The position numbers and the translations under genes were made by a program. From Achromobacter sp. RTa (GTDB lineage: Bacteria > Pseudomonadota > Gammaproteobacteria > Burkholderiales > Burkholderiaceae_B): a stretch of DNA of 64,000 nucleotides. A model generated the notes under the pieces. It had not been told where the DNA came from and made no database searches. It worked only from the letters and a program-made list of their open reading frames with translations. This document shows positions 40,879-48,890 of this stretch, in pieces. The stretch's first letter is position 1. Each line of letters opens with the position of its first letter. The stretch spans positions 1 through 64,000 of the forward strand of contig NZ_JPYO01000007.1 in NCBI RefSeq assembly GCF_000757485.1. The letters are read 5' to 3'.

Positions 40879-42438
40879 ATGAGCCTGTTTCGTTCGGCGG
40901 CCACGGTCAGCAGTTTTACGCTGCTGTCCCGCATTTCCGGCCTGGTCCGCGACATCCTGGTAGCCCGCGCCTTTGGCGCCGGCCCTATCACTGACGCCTT
41001 CTGGGTCGCGTTCCGCATTCCCAATCTGCTGCGCCGGCTGTTCGCGGAGGGCGCCTTCGCGCAGGCCTTCGTGCCCATCCTGGGCGCGGCGCGCAACAAC
41101 CGTTCGCCGGAAGAGGTCCGCACGCTGCTCGACCGCGTCGCGTTGCTGCTGACGGCGGCGCTGATGCTGATTACGCTGGCAGGCATCGTCGCGGCGCCCT
41201 GGGTGGTGTCCGCCATGGCCAGCGGCCTGCGCGGCGCGGACCGCGACACCGAATTCGGCGCCGCCGTCTGGATGACGCGGATGATGTTCCCGTACATCTT
41301 CTGCATGTCACTGGTGGCCTTCGCCTCGGGCGTGCTCAACACCTGGCGCCGTTTCGCCGTGCCGGCCTTCACGCCGGTGCTGCTCAATCTTGCCATGATC
41401 GCCGCCTGCCTCTGGCTGGCCCCGCGCGTGGACGTGCCCATCTATGCGCTGGCCATCGGCGTAATGATCGGCGGCGTGGCGCAATTGGCGGTGCAATGGG
41501 CCGCCCTGGCGCGGCTGGGCCTGACCCCGCGACTCACGCTCCGGTTCGGCGAAGCCCGGCGCGACCCGACGGTGCAGCGCATTCTCAGGCAGATGGCGCC
41601 CGCCACGCTGGGCGTGTCCGTGGCCCAGCTCTCCCTGCTGATCAACACCAATATCGCCACCTGGCTTACGCCGGGCAGCGTGACCTGGCTGTCCTTTGCC
41701 GACCGCCTGATGGAATTCCCCACCGCCTTGCTGGGCGTTGCGCTGGGCACCGTGCTCCTGCCCAGCCTGTCGGCGGCGCATGCCAGCGACGATCACGGCG
41801 GCTACAGCGCGCTGCTGGACTGGGGCCTGCGCCTGGTGCTGCTGCTGGGCCTGCCGGCCGCGGTCGGCATGGCGCTGCTGTCGGACGGGCTGGTCGCCAC
41901 GCTGTTCCACTACGGCGCTTTCGGCGCGCAGGACGTCGCCCAGACCCGGCTCGCCGTCATCTCTTACTCCGCGGGGCTGATCGGCCTGCTGGCGGTCAAG
42001 ATCCTGGCCCCCGGCTTCTACGCCAAGCAGGATATCCGCACCCCCGTGAAAATCGCTATCGGCGTGCTGATCGTGACGCAGCTGCTGAACCTGGCGCTGG
42101 TGCCCCTGATGGCGCATGCCGGCCTGGCGCTCGCCATCGGGCTGGGAGCCTGCCTGAACGCGCTGGCGCTGCTCTTCGGACTGCGGCGCCGCGGCGTCTA
42201 CCAGCCCGGGCCGGGCTGGGCGGCGTTCGCCCTGCGGCTGCTGCCCGCGCTGGCCGCGCTGGCCGCGCTGCTCTGGTATGTGGACGGCCGGATCGACTGG
42301 ATCGCCCTGCAGGCCCATCCCGGCCTGCGCGTGGCGTGGCTGGCCGGCGTGCTGGCCGCCAGCGGGGCGGTCTACTTCGGAATGTTGTTACTGTTTGGCT
42401 TCCGCCCTCGGGATTTCGGGCGACGCCCCGCACGTTAA
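40879..42438 (+). CDS. murJ: Lipid II flippase MurJ
   Basis: MurJ (519 residues) moves lipid II across the inner membrane for peptidoglycan synthesis. The N-terminus MSLFRSAATVSSFTLLSRI and the RISGLVRDILVARAFGAGPITDAFWVAFRIPNLLRRLFAEGAFAQAF block are diagnostic, and about 14 hydrophobic segments are present. I used the ATG at 40879, preceded by a 256-bp gap that includes a dispersed repeat. Confidence 0.96.
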   Translation: MSLFRSAATVSSFTLLSRISGLVRDILVARAFGAGPITDAFWVAFRIPNLLRRLFAEGAFAQAFVPILGAARNNRSPEEVRTLLDRVALLLTAALMLITLAGIVAAPWVVSAMASGLRGADRDTEFGAAVWMTRMMFPYIFCMSLVAFASGVLNTWRRFAVPAFTPVLLNLAMIAACLWLAPRVDVPIYALAIGVMIGGVAQLAVQWAALARLGLTPRLTLRFGEARRDPTVQRILRQMAPATLGVSVAQLSLLINTNIATWLTPGSVTWLSFADRLMEFPTALLGVALGTVLLPSLSAAHASDDHGGYSALLDWGLRLVLLLGLPAAVGMALLSDGLVATLFHYGAFGAQDVAQTRLAVISYSAGLIGLLAVKILAPGFYAKQDIRTPVKIAIGVLIVTQLLNLALVPLMAHAGLALAIGLGACLNALALLFGLRRRGVYQPGPGWAAFALRLLPALAALAALLWYVDGRIDWIALQAHPGLRVAWLAGVLAASGAVYFGMLLLFGFRPRDFGRRPAR

Positions 42439-42632
42439 ATTCGGCAATTCTGCCGGGATTCACTCGGAAAGCCGGCCTAGTGCTGGCTTTTTTTGCACTA
42501 GATCCGTCAAGAATTGACAATAACCCGGTAATCTTTGGTAAAAAACCTTTATTATTTACAAGTTGCCAACGAAAGGATCCCCCCCGGGAACATATGCGGG
42601 GACATGAAGTGAAGTACGCCCAAGGACAACCC

Positions 42633-43604
42633 ATGGCGGACCAGGTCATCAATTGGCTGCTGCTGTTGCGCTCAGGCAAGGCAACAGCGCAAGACTACAA
42701 CGACTTTCTGGCTTGGCGCGCAGCCGACCCTGCCCATGAGAACGCCTGGCAACAGTTGACAGGCTCATTGGAAGGGTCGACGTTCGGCCGGCTGGGCGAC
42801 GCCTACCCTGCGGGGTACGCCACCGCCGGCTCGGCGCCGCCGCCGCAGTCCCTGTCCGCACCGCCCCAGGTCATCGTGCCTGGCCGCCGCCGCTTCCTGA
42901 CCGGCGCGCTGGCGCTCGCGGGTACCGGCGCCTGCGCGGCCTATGTGGGCAATGCATTCTATCCCTTGAGCAACGTCGCGGCGGACGCCGCCACGGCCAC
43001 CGGCGAACGCCGCCGCTACGTCCTGTCTGACGGCAGCCAGCTCCTGCTTGACGCCCGCAGCCGCGTCAACCTGGATTTCACGCCGGCCTACCGGCAGGTC
43101 CGCCTGCTGGATGGCGCCGTCACGGTATCGGTCGCTCCCGACGCCCGCCGCCCCTTCCTCGTCCAGACCGCCCAAGGCACGGTCCGCGCCCTGGGCACTC
43201 GCTACATGGTGCGGCAGCAGGCCCAGCGCACGGTCGTGGTGGTTCATGAACACGAGGTCGAGGTCGAAACCATGTCCGGCGCCCACGGCGCCGTCCGCGC
43301 CGGCACCGGCGCCCGTTTCGATGCGTCCCGCATGGATACCCCGCGCGCCGAGCTCATGGCCGAAGCCGCCTGGGAAGCGGGCTGGGTCGAGGCCCGGGGC
43401 CGTCCGCTGGCCGAGGTGATCGCCGCCCTGCGCCCGTACCGCAGCGGCACCCTGCGCGTTTCCATGGCGGCCGGCGGCCTCCCCGTCTCGGGCCATTTCC
43501 CGCTGGACGATACCGACGCCGCGCTGGACACGCTCCGCGACATGATGCCGATCCAGGTCCGCCGCTTCACGCCCTGGTTCGTGTCGATCAACGTCGCCGC
43601 GTGA
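42633..43604 (+). CDS. FecR-like transmembrane regulator (orphan)
   Basis: The 323-residue protein has an N-terminal DUF4880-like cytoplasmic segment (INWLLLLRSGKATAQDYNDFLAWRAADPAHENAW), a membrane segment near residues 88-108 and a periplasmic FecR domain (YVLSDGSQLLLDARSRVNLDFTP, VQTAQGTVRALGTRYMVR). Such proteins act as anti- or pro-sigma factors for ECF sigma factors in iron uptake. The RRRFLTG before the membrane segment resembles a twin-arginine signal. No ECF sigma or TonB receptor gene lies nearby. The ATG at 42633 has AAGGA 6 nt upstream; an in-frame ATG at 42594 would give 336 residues. Confidence 0.85.
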   Translation: MADQVINWLLLLRSGKATAQDYNDFLAWRAADPAHENAWQQLTGSLEGSTFGRLGDAYPAGYATAGSAPPPQSLSAPPQVIVPGRRRFLTGALALAGTGACAAYVGNAFYPLSNVAADAATATGERRRYVLSDGSQLLLDARSRVNLDFTPAYRQVRLLDGAVTVSVAPDARRPFLVQTAQGTVRALGTRYMVRQQAQRTVVVVHEHEVEVETMSGAHGAVRAGTGARFDASRMDTPRAELMAEAAWEAGWVEARGRPLAEVIAALRPYRSGTLRVSMAAGGLPVSGHFPLDDTDAALDTLRDMMPIQVRRFTPWFVSINVAA

Positions 43605-43883
43605 CAACGCCTTCGCGTCCGCGCCGTGCCGCCGGACCCGCTTCGTTGTATACTTATCACGGTGTTTTTATCCAGTAGGCGCCGCGGATTCTCCTTCAGG
43701 CCGGATTTCCTCCGGGCTTTTTCGAGGATCATCCGCAAGGGTTCTCCAGCCCAGGAATTTTTCTCCTAGCGCCCCCCGCCCGGTTGACGGGCGCTCCATC
43801 GGTAGACTTGACATTAAAAGCTTGCAATCCCATAGGGACTTGCTACAATGTTCGACTTTGCCGAATTCAACTTATATAGCAAC
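43605..43883 (+). promoter_or_regulatory. rpsT upstream region
   Basis: TTGCAA (43822-43827) and TACAAT (43844-43849), 16 bp apart, make a likely sigma70 promoter with a start near 43856. The leader would then be only about 28 nt. A weak hairpin with CCGGA/TCCGG arms and a following GCTTTTT at 43701-43722 may terminate the FecR-like gene. Confidence 0.5.
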
Positions 43884-44147
43884 ATGGCCAATACCGCCCA
43901 AGCCCGCAAGCGCGCTCGCCAATCCGTTGAGCGCAACAAGCACAACTCCAGCCTGCGCTCGATGCTGCGCACCGCCATCAAGCGCGTTCGCCAATCCATC
44001 GCCGCTGGCGACAAGGCTGCGGCAGGCGAAGTGTTCCAGAAGGCCACCAGCGTGATCGATCGCGTGGCTGACAAGAACATCATCCACAAGAACAAGGCCG
44101 CTCGCCACAAGAGCCGCCTGGCTGCCGCCATCAAGGCGCTGGCCTAA
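43884..44147 (+). CDS. rpsT: 30S ribosomal protein S20
   Basis: The 87-residue protein is basic and matches S20 throughout: [59 protein letters not shown]. It binds 16S rRNA early in 30S assembly. The ATG at 43884 is used because it starts the family sequence; an upstream in-frame ATG at 43848 overlaps the predicted -10 box. No Shine-Dalgarno sequence precedes 43884. Two hairpins follow the stop. Confidence 0.97.
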   Translation: MANTAQARKRARQSVERNKHNSSLRSMLRTAIKRVRQSIAAGDKAAAGEVFQKATSVIDRVADKNIIHKNKAARHKSRLAAAIKALA

Positions 44148-44158
44148 GCCATTCTGCC

Positions 44159-44176
44159 GCCCCGGTTTTCCGGGGC
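44159..44176 (+). terminator. rpsT downstream hairpin (first)
   Basis: A perfect 7-bp stem GCCCCGG/CCGGGGC with a TTTT loop begins 12 bp after the rpsT stop. Confidence 0.6.
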
Positions 44177-44200
44177 GTCACGAATACGGCAAATAGAAAA

Positions 44201-44226
44201 GGATGCCCACGGGCATTCTTTTTTGT
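44201..44226 (+). terminator. rpsT rho-independent terminator
   Basis: GGATGCC and GGCATTC (one G-T pair) form a 7-bp stem with a 4-nt loop, followed by TTTTTT. This is the stronger of the two hairpins after rpsT. Confidence 0.75.
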
Positions 44227-44300
44227 CGCCGGGCCGCCCCAAGACAAAAACGCCCCCCCTGGGGGGCAGCAAACTCGCGAAGCGGGTGCAGCGTGGGGGC
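44227..44300 (-). repeat. Dispersed GC-rich palindromic repeat, copy 2
   Basis: On the minus strand this stretch reads GCCCCCACG ... GCTGCCCCCC ... GGGGCGGCCCGGCG, the same order of blocks as copy 1 at 40625. The inner hairpin differs (CGCTTCGCG instead of GCACACTTCGTGTGC). It is followed by a shortened direct copy 84 bp further on. Confidence 0.7.
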
Positions 44301-44310
44301 ATTTTTTTGT

Positions 44311-44360
44311 CGCCGGGCCGCCCCAAGACAAAAACGCCCCCCTGGAGGGCAGCAAACTTG
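44311..44360 (-). repeat. Dispersed GC-rich palindromic repeat, copy 3 (truncated)
   Basis: It repeats the first two thirds of copy 2 with an exact 84-bp offset, including CGCCGGGCCGCCCC, GACAAAAACGCCCCCCTGG and GGGCAGCAAACT. The remaining third is missing. It ends shortly before the lysR stop. Confidence 0.7.
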
Positions 44361-44382
44361 CCTGCTCCCGACCCGGTGCCCC

Positions 44383-45297
44383 TCAGTCCAGGCCGGACGC
44401 CAGACGCATCTCGATCGCCCCGGCCGCTTCGCGCAGCGACGCCATGAACGCGCCCACCAGCGGATTGCCCGGGCGGTGCTCCGGAAACACGACGCTGACG
44501 CGGAACGGAAAGGAGCGGGCCAAGGGACGGATGTGCAGCCCGCGGCCCACGAAATCCAAAGCGGTCAGCGGATTCACGATGGCCAGGCCCAGCCCCTGGC
44601 GCACGAAGGCGCAGACGGATGCGGCAGCGGGCGTCTCCACGATGGACCGCCGCAATACGCCCGCCTCGGCAAAGGCCTCGTCGATCAGGATCCGGTAGGG
44701 ATCGCTGGAAGACAGGCTGACGAAGGTCTCCGCCTCGAAGTCCGGCAGCTCGATCCGCGAGCGCGCCAGCAATGGGTGGCTGTCGGGCAACACGCACACT
44801 TCATCGACTTGCAACAACAGCTCCACGCGCGTGCCGGCAGGCGCCGCGTCGTGCTCGGTGAGGCCGAGATCGTAGCGCTGCGCCGTCAGCCATTCCTCCA
44901 GCACGGGCGACTCCTGCGTTTCCACGGCCAGGCTCACGCCTTCATGCCGCTCATGGAACCGCCGGAACGCATCGGGCAGGATCGAATGGGAGAACACGGG
45001 CAAGGCGATGACCGACAACTGCCCACCCTTGAACGCCCGCAGGCGCGCCGCGGCGGACGCCACCCGCTCCAGCCCGGCGTAGGACTGCCGGACCTCGTCG
45101 AACAGCGCCAGGCCCGGCATGGTGGGCCGCAGGCGCCCTCCTACCCGCTCGAACAGGGCAAAGCCGATGCCCTGCTCCATGCGCGCAAGCTCCCGGCTCA
45201 CCGTGGGCTGGGACGAACCCAGCAGCTCGGCCGCCTTCGTCACGCTGCCGGCGATCATCACGGCGCGGAAGACTTCGATATGCCGATGTGTCAGCAT
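44383..45297 (-). CDS. lysR: LysR, activator of lysA
   Basis: This 304-residue LTTR has an N-terminal winged HTH (HIEVFRAVMIAGSVTKAAELLGSSQPTVSREL) and an effector domain. It resembles E. coli LysR along its length (e.g. LPVFSHSILPDAF, ESPVLEEWLTAQRYDLGLTE, ETPAAASVCAFVRQGLGLAIVNPLTALDF). It is divergent from lysA, as in E. coli, where LysR activates lysA when diaminopimelate is high and lysine low. The ATG at 45297 gives the family N-terminus; an upstream ATG at 45342 would place it inside the shared promoter region. Confidence 0.93.
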   Translation of the reverse strand: MLTHRHIEVFRAVMIAGSVTKAAELLGSSQPTVSRELARMEQGIGFALFERVGGRLRPTMPGLALFDEVRQSYAGLERVASAAARLRAFKGGQLSVIALPVFSHSILPDAFRRFHERHEGVSLAVETQESPVLEEWLTAQRYDLGLTEHDAAPAGTRVELLLQVDEVCVLPDSHPLLARSRIELPDFEAETFVSLSSSDPYRILIDEAFAEAGVLRRSIVETPAAASVCAFVRQGLGLAIVNPLTALDFVGRGLHIRPLARSFPFRVSVVFPEHRPGNPLVGAFMASLREAAGAIEMRLASGLD

Positions 45298-45407
45298 GCC
45301 TGGCCCATATCCATAATGAATAGATGAAGGAAATCCAGGCATTTTACTGGATGACGGAACCCGGGCATCATGCCGCCTGGTTTCACTCCCCTGAGGTTAC
45401 GCCAGCC
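45298..45407. promoter_or_regulatory. lysR-lysA divergent control region
   Basis: The 110-bp gap contains an inverted repeat ATCCAG-N8-CTGGAT at 45333-45352, a plausible LysR binding site, between the two divergent starts. A GAGG ribosome site for lysA lies at about 45393. Promoter hexamers are not clear. Confidence 0.45.
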
Positions 45408-46640
45408 ATGGCATTCGATCCGCGCCAACTCACCCAGCTCGCCGCCGAACACGGCACGCCGTTATGGGTCTACGACGCCGCCATCATCCGTGAACGCATC
45501 GCGCAACTGCGCCGCTTCGACACCATCCGTTATGCGCAGAAAGCCTGCTCGAACCTGCACATCCTGCGACTGATGCGGGCGGAGGGCGCGGTAGTGGATG
45601 CCGTGTCCCTCGGCGAGATCGAGCGCAGCCTCGCGGCCGGCTTCCAGCCGCAAGGCGAGCCGGAAGGCATCGTGTTCACCGCGGACCTGATCGACCACGC
45701 CACGCTGGCCGCCGTGCTCAAGCATGGCATCACCGTGAACGCGGGCTCGCTGGACATGCTGGCCCGCGTCGGCCAGGCCTCGCCCGGCCATCGCGTCTGG
45801 CTGCGCATCAATCCGGGATTCGGCCACGGCCACAGCAACAAGACCAACACCGGCGGCCCGCAAAGCAAGCACGGCATCTGGATCGGCGACCTCGCCGAAG
45901 CCATGTCCATCGTGCGCCGCCACGGCCTGAAATTGGTCGGCATCCACATGCACATCGGCTCGGGCGTGGACTACGCGCACTTGTCGAGCGTGTGCAACGC
46001 CATGGTGGACGTCGTGGCGTCTCTGGATCACGACATCGAAGCCATTTCGGCGGGCGGCGGCCTGTCCATTCCGTACCGCGACGGCGAACCGCGCATCGAC
46101 TGCGACCACTATTTCGAGCAATGGGACGCGGCGCGCAAGCGCATTGCCGAACGCCTGGGCCATGAAGTCCGCCTGGAAATCGAGCCGGGCCGCTTTCTGG
46201 TGGCCGAGGCCGGCGCGCTGGTGGCCGAGGTGCATTCCATCAACCGCCGCCCCGAACGCGACTTCGCGCTGGTGGACGCGGGGTTCAACGACCTGATGCG
46301 TCCGGCCATGTACGGCAGCTACCACCGCATTTCGGTGCATGCGCCGGACGGCGGCCAGCCGCAGGGCACGCCTGAAGCCCGCATCGCGGTGGCCGGCCCG
46401 CTTTGCGAATCGGGCGACGTCTTCACCCAGGACGCGGGCGGCGTCGTGTCCGACCAGTTGCTGCCCCGGCCGCGGATCGGCGATTTCCTCGTCTTCCACA
46501 GCGCGGGCGCGTACGGCTCGTCCATGTCCTCGAACTACAACAGCCGCCCGCTGGCGCCCGAAGTGCTGCTCGACAACGGCAAGGCCCGCCTCATCCGCCG
46601 GCGCCAGACGATCGCGGAATTACTGGCGCTGGAAGAGTAA
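45408..46640 (+). CDS. lysA: Diaminopimelate decarboxylase
   Basis: LysA (410 residues) makes lysine from meso-diaminopimelate. The PLP lysine lies in IRYAQKACSN (about residue 46). HMHIGSGVDYAHL, SAGGGLSIPYR, EIEPGRFLVAEAG, GPLCESGDVF and HSAGAYGSSMSSNYNSRP are the conserved substrate and PLP-binding segments. The ATG at 45408 (MAFDPRQLTQLA) was chosen for family fit; an open frame upstream to 45324 overlaps the lysR control region. It is followed at 19 bp by the first GTGTCWGACAC repeat. Confidence 0.95.
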   Translation: MAFDPRQLTQLAAEHGTPLWVYDAAIIRERIAQLRRFDTIRYAQKACSNLHILRLMRAEGAVVDAVSLGEIERSLAAGFQPQGEPEGIVFTADLIDHATLAAVLKHGITVNAGSLDMLARVGQASPGHRVWLRINPGFGHGHSNKTNTGGPQSKHGIWIGDLAEAMSIVRRHGLKLVGIHMHIGSGVDYAHLSSVCNAMVDVVASLDHDIEAISAGGGLSIPYRDGEPRIDCDHYFEQWDAARKRIAERLGHEVRLEIEPGRFLVAEAGALVAEVHSINRRPERDFALVDAGFNDLMRPAMYGSYHRISVHAPDGGQPQGTPEARIAVAGPLCESGDVFTQDAGGVVSDQLLPRPRIGDFLVFHSAGAYGSSMSSNYNSRPLAPEVLLDNGKARLIRRRQTIAELLALEE

Positions 46641-47024
46641 CCCTTCCCGATACCCCGTGTGTCAGACACCCTTACGAGCCACCCGTCCCACTGAAAGCCC
46701 CCCTCCCGGGTGTCTGACACCGGCTGACTTTGAATGGCCGTCCCTACAAGATTAGTGTCAGACACCCGGGGCCATCGTTTCACCGCAAAGTCCATTTCGT
46801 ACGGGTGTCAGACACTGGCTGCCGATGCTCCGTGTGTCAGACACCCTGCCCTATACCCGTGTGTCAGACACCCTTACGAGACACCCGTCCCACTGAAAGT
46901 CCCCCTCCCGGGTGTCTGACACCGGCTGACTTTGAATGGCCGTCCCCGCACGATTAGTGTCAGACACCCGGGGCCATCGTTTCACCGCAAAGTCCATTTC
47001 GTACGGGTGTCAGACACTGGCGGA
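46641..47024. repeat. GTGTCWGACAC palindrome array 1 (9 copies)
   Basis: This 384-bp gene-free stretch between lysA and garL contains nine exact copies of the palindrome GTGTC(A/T)GACAC, at 46659, 46710, 46755, 46805, 46834, 46861, 46912, 46957 and 47007 (start positions). Centres A and T both occur. Copies are commonly flanked by CCGGG or ACGGG on one side and C/CC on the other. The last copy ends 8 bp before the garL stop codon. No transposase is present. Function is unknown; the arrangement resembles REP/BIME-type intergenic elements. Confidence 0.9.
46651..47022. repeat. Tandem duplication with exact 202-bp period
   Basis: About 170 bp (46651-46820) recur at 46853-47022 with only a handful of substitutions. 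Palindromes at 46659, 46710, 46755 and 46805 correspond exactly to those at 46861, 46912, 46957 and 47007 (offset 202 bp). The palindrome at 46834 lies in the spacer and is not duplicated. A block including GGCTGACTTTGAATGGCCGT is shared by both units. Confidence 0.88.
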
Positions 47025-47792
47025 TCACGTGGGGAACGCCTCCCTCGCGGCGAACACCGCCTGCTTGAACACCCCCAGGTCGGTGCCCACGGCCACGAAG
47101 TGCATGCCCATGTCCAGGTAGCGCCGCGCGTCGGCATGCACCGGCGCCAGGATGCCCACCGCCTTGCCCTGGGCCGAGACGCGCTGGTACAGGTGGCGGA
47201 TGGTTTCCTGGACTTCGGGATGGCCGGGGTTGCCGATGTGGCCCAGCGCGGCGGCCAGGTCGGAGGGGCCGATGAACACGCCGTCCACGCCCTCCACCGA
47301 CGCGATCTCGTCCACGGCATCGATGCCGGGGCGGCTTTCGATCTGAAGCAGCACGCAGATGTTGTCGTTGATGGTGTGCAGGTAGTCCGGCACCGTGCCG
47401 TAGCGGTTGCTGCGCTGCGCGCCCGCCACGCCGCGCATGCCCTGCGGCGGATAGCGCGTGGCCGCCACGGCGCGGCGCGCGTCTTCCTCCGATTCGATGA
47501 ACGGAATCAGCAGGTTGTAGAAGCCGATATCGAGCAGGCGCTTGATCTCGACCGGATCGTTCCAGGACGGCCGGCCCACCGCGGCGCTGGCGCTGCCTTG
47601 CAGGGCCTGCAGCTGCTGCAGGAACATCGGCACCTCGTTGGGCGAATGTTCGCCGTCCAGCAGCAGCCAGTCGAAGTCCGCCAGCCCCACGAGCTCGGCC
47701 GTGATATGGCTGGACATGCACATCCAGAAACCGATGAGCCGTTCACGGGCCAGGATGCGTTGCCGGAAGCGGTTGGGTAAGGGTGAATTCAT
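47025..47792 (-). CDS. HpcH/HpaI-family aldolase, GarL-like (2-dehydro-3-deoxyglucarate aldolase)
   Basis: The 255-residue class II aldolase closely resembles E. coli GarL (FDWLLLDGEHSPNEV, LLDIGFYNLLIPFIES, GVDGVFIGPSDLAAALGH, GILAPVHADARRYLD). The metal ligands are the Glu of LQIES and the Asp of GPSD. GarL splits 2-dehydro-3-deoxyglucarate (or 5-dehydro-4-deoxyglucarate) into pyruvate and tartronate semialdehyde. The ATG at 47792 (MNSPLPNRF) fits the family better than one at 47825. It is the last gene of the leftward sugar-acid arm. Confidence 0.85.
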   Translation of the reverse strand: MNSPLPNRFRQRILARERLIGFWMCMSSHITAELVGLADFDWLLLDGEHSPNEVPMFLQQLQALQGSASAAVGRPSWNDPVEIKRLLDIGFYNLLIPFIESEEDARRAVAATRYPPQGMRGVAGAQRSNRYGTVPDYLHTINDNICVLLQIESRPGIDAVDEIASVEGVDGVFIGPSDLAAALGHIGNPGHPEVQETIRHLYQRVSAQGKAVGILAPVHADARRYLDMGMHFVAVGTDLGVFKQAVFAAREAFPT

Positions 47793-47885
47793 TGCTGCCT
47801 TCTTGTTCAAAAAAATAGAAATCATGCCAGCCGCCGCGGACGGGTGCGCGCAGGCTCGATGCCCGGCCCAGCCGTCCGCGGAAGA

Positions 47886-48890
47886 TCAATCCAGTTTCGC
47901 GCCGGACGCCTTGGCCGCCTTGCCCCACTTGGCGATCTCGGCGTCGACGAAAGCCGAGAAGGACTTCGGATCGTTCGCCACCACCACGAATCCCACGCTT
48001 TCCAGCTTCTGCCGTATCTCGGGCGAGGACAAGGCCTTCACCGTCGCCTGGTTCAGTTTCTGGATCACCGCGGGCGGCGTCTTGGCGGGCGCGGACAGGC
48101 CGAACCAGGACTCCGCGGCGAACCCCGGAAAGCCCGATTCGGCCACCGTGGGCGTATCGGGATAGGCGGGATTGCGCTTGGCGCTGGCGACGGCCAGGGC
48201 GCGGACCTTGCCTGACTTGACCTGCGGCAGCAGCGCGTCCTGGTTCAGGAACAGTACCGACACGCGCCCGCCGATGGTGTCCGTGATGGCCGCCGCCCCG
48301 CCCTTGTAGGGCACATGCACCAGATCGATCTTGGCGTCCTGTTTCAGCATTTCCATGGCCAGGTGGCCCGAGGAACCGCTGCCGGAACTGGCGTGCGTGT
48401 ACTTGCCGGGATTCTCGCGCGCCAGCTTGATGAAGTCCGCGAAGGTCTTGCCCGGAAAGTCGTTGTTGGCCACCAGCACGTTGGGCCCGGTGGCCAGGAG
48501 CGAGATGTGGGCGAAATCGCCGTTGCGGTACGGCATGTTCTGGTAAACCGCATAGCTGATGGCGTTGGACCCCACGCCGGAGAGCAGCAGCGTGTAGCCG
48601 TCGGGCTCCGCCTTGGCGACCATGTCGGAACCGATGTTGCCGTTGGCGCCGCCCTTGTTCTCGACGACGACGGTCTGCCCCAGTTCCTTGGACAGCTCGG
48701 CGGCGAGCAGCCTGCCCACCGAGTCGGTGCTGCCGCCCGCCGGGAACGGCACCACCAGCTTCAATTGTCTGGCCGGCCAGGCATCGGACTGCGCGATTGC
48801 GGCGACGGGCAGGAAGGTCAGCGCGCCTGCCGCCATGGCGGCCAGGGCGAAGAAGCGTCTGCGCGCATGGGTTTTGTTGGGGTGGTGCAT
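47886..48890 (-). CDS. Bug/TctC-family periplasmic solute-binding protein (first)
   Basis: This 334-residue protein has a signal peptide (THARRRFFALAAMAAGALTF, cleavage near AIAQS) and the tripartite tricarboxylate family fold (WPARQLKLVVPFPAGGSTDSVGRLLAAELSKELGQTVVVENKGGANGNIG). It should bind an organic acid in the periplasm. I chose the ATG at 48890 because GAGGAG lies 9 nt upstream; the longer frame to 49154 is read-through of the repeat array. No membrane partners (TctA/TctB) are encoded nearby. Confidence 0.92.
   Translation of the reverse strand: MHHPNKTHARRRFFALAAMAAGALTFLPVAAIAQSDAWPARQLKLVVPFPAGGSTDSVGRLLAAELSKELGQTVVVENKGGANGNIGSDMVAKAEPDGYTLLLSGVGSNAISYAVYQNMPYRNGDFAHISLLATGPNVLVANNDFPGKTFADFIKLARENPGKYTHASSGSGSSGHLAMEMLKQDAKIDLVHVPYKGGAAAITDTIGGRVSVLFLNQDALLPQVKSGKVRALAVASAKRNPAYPDTPTVAESGFPGFAAESWFGLSAPAKTPPAVIQKLNQATVKALSSPEIRQKLESVGFVVVANDPKSFSAFVDAEIAKWGKAAKASGAKLD

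Noticed and set aside
41496-42632. Open frame running from within murJ into the FecR-like gene
   Set aside because: The first part is an out-of-frame reading of murJ; the FecR family sequence starts only near 42594-42633.
43848-43883. Upstream ATG start for rpsT
   Set aside because: It overlaps the predicted -10 box and would add 12 residues absent from S20 proteins.
46730-47121. Short open frames of 61-75 codons in palindrome array 1
   Set aside because: They are translations of the repeats (VSDT, CQTP periodicity) without ribosome sites or conserved features.
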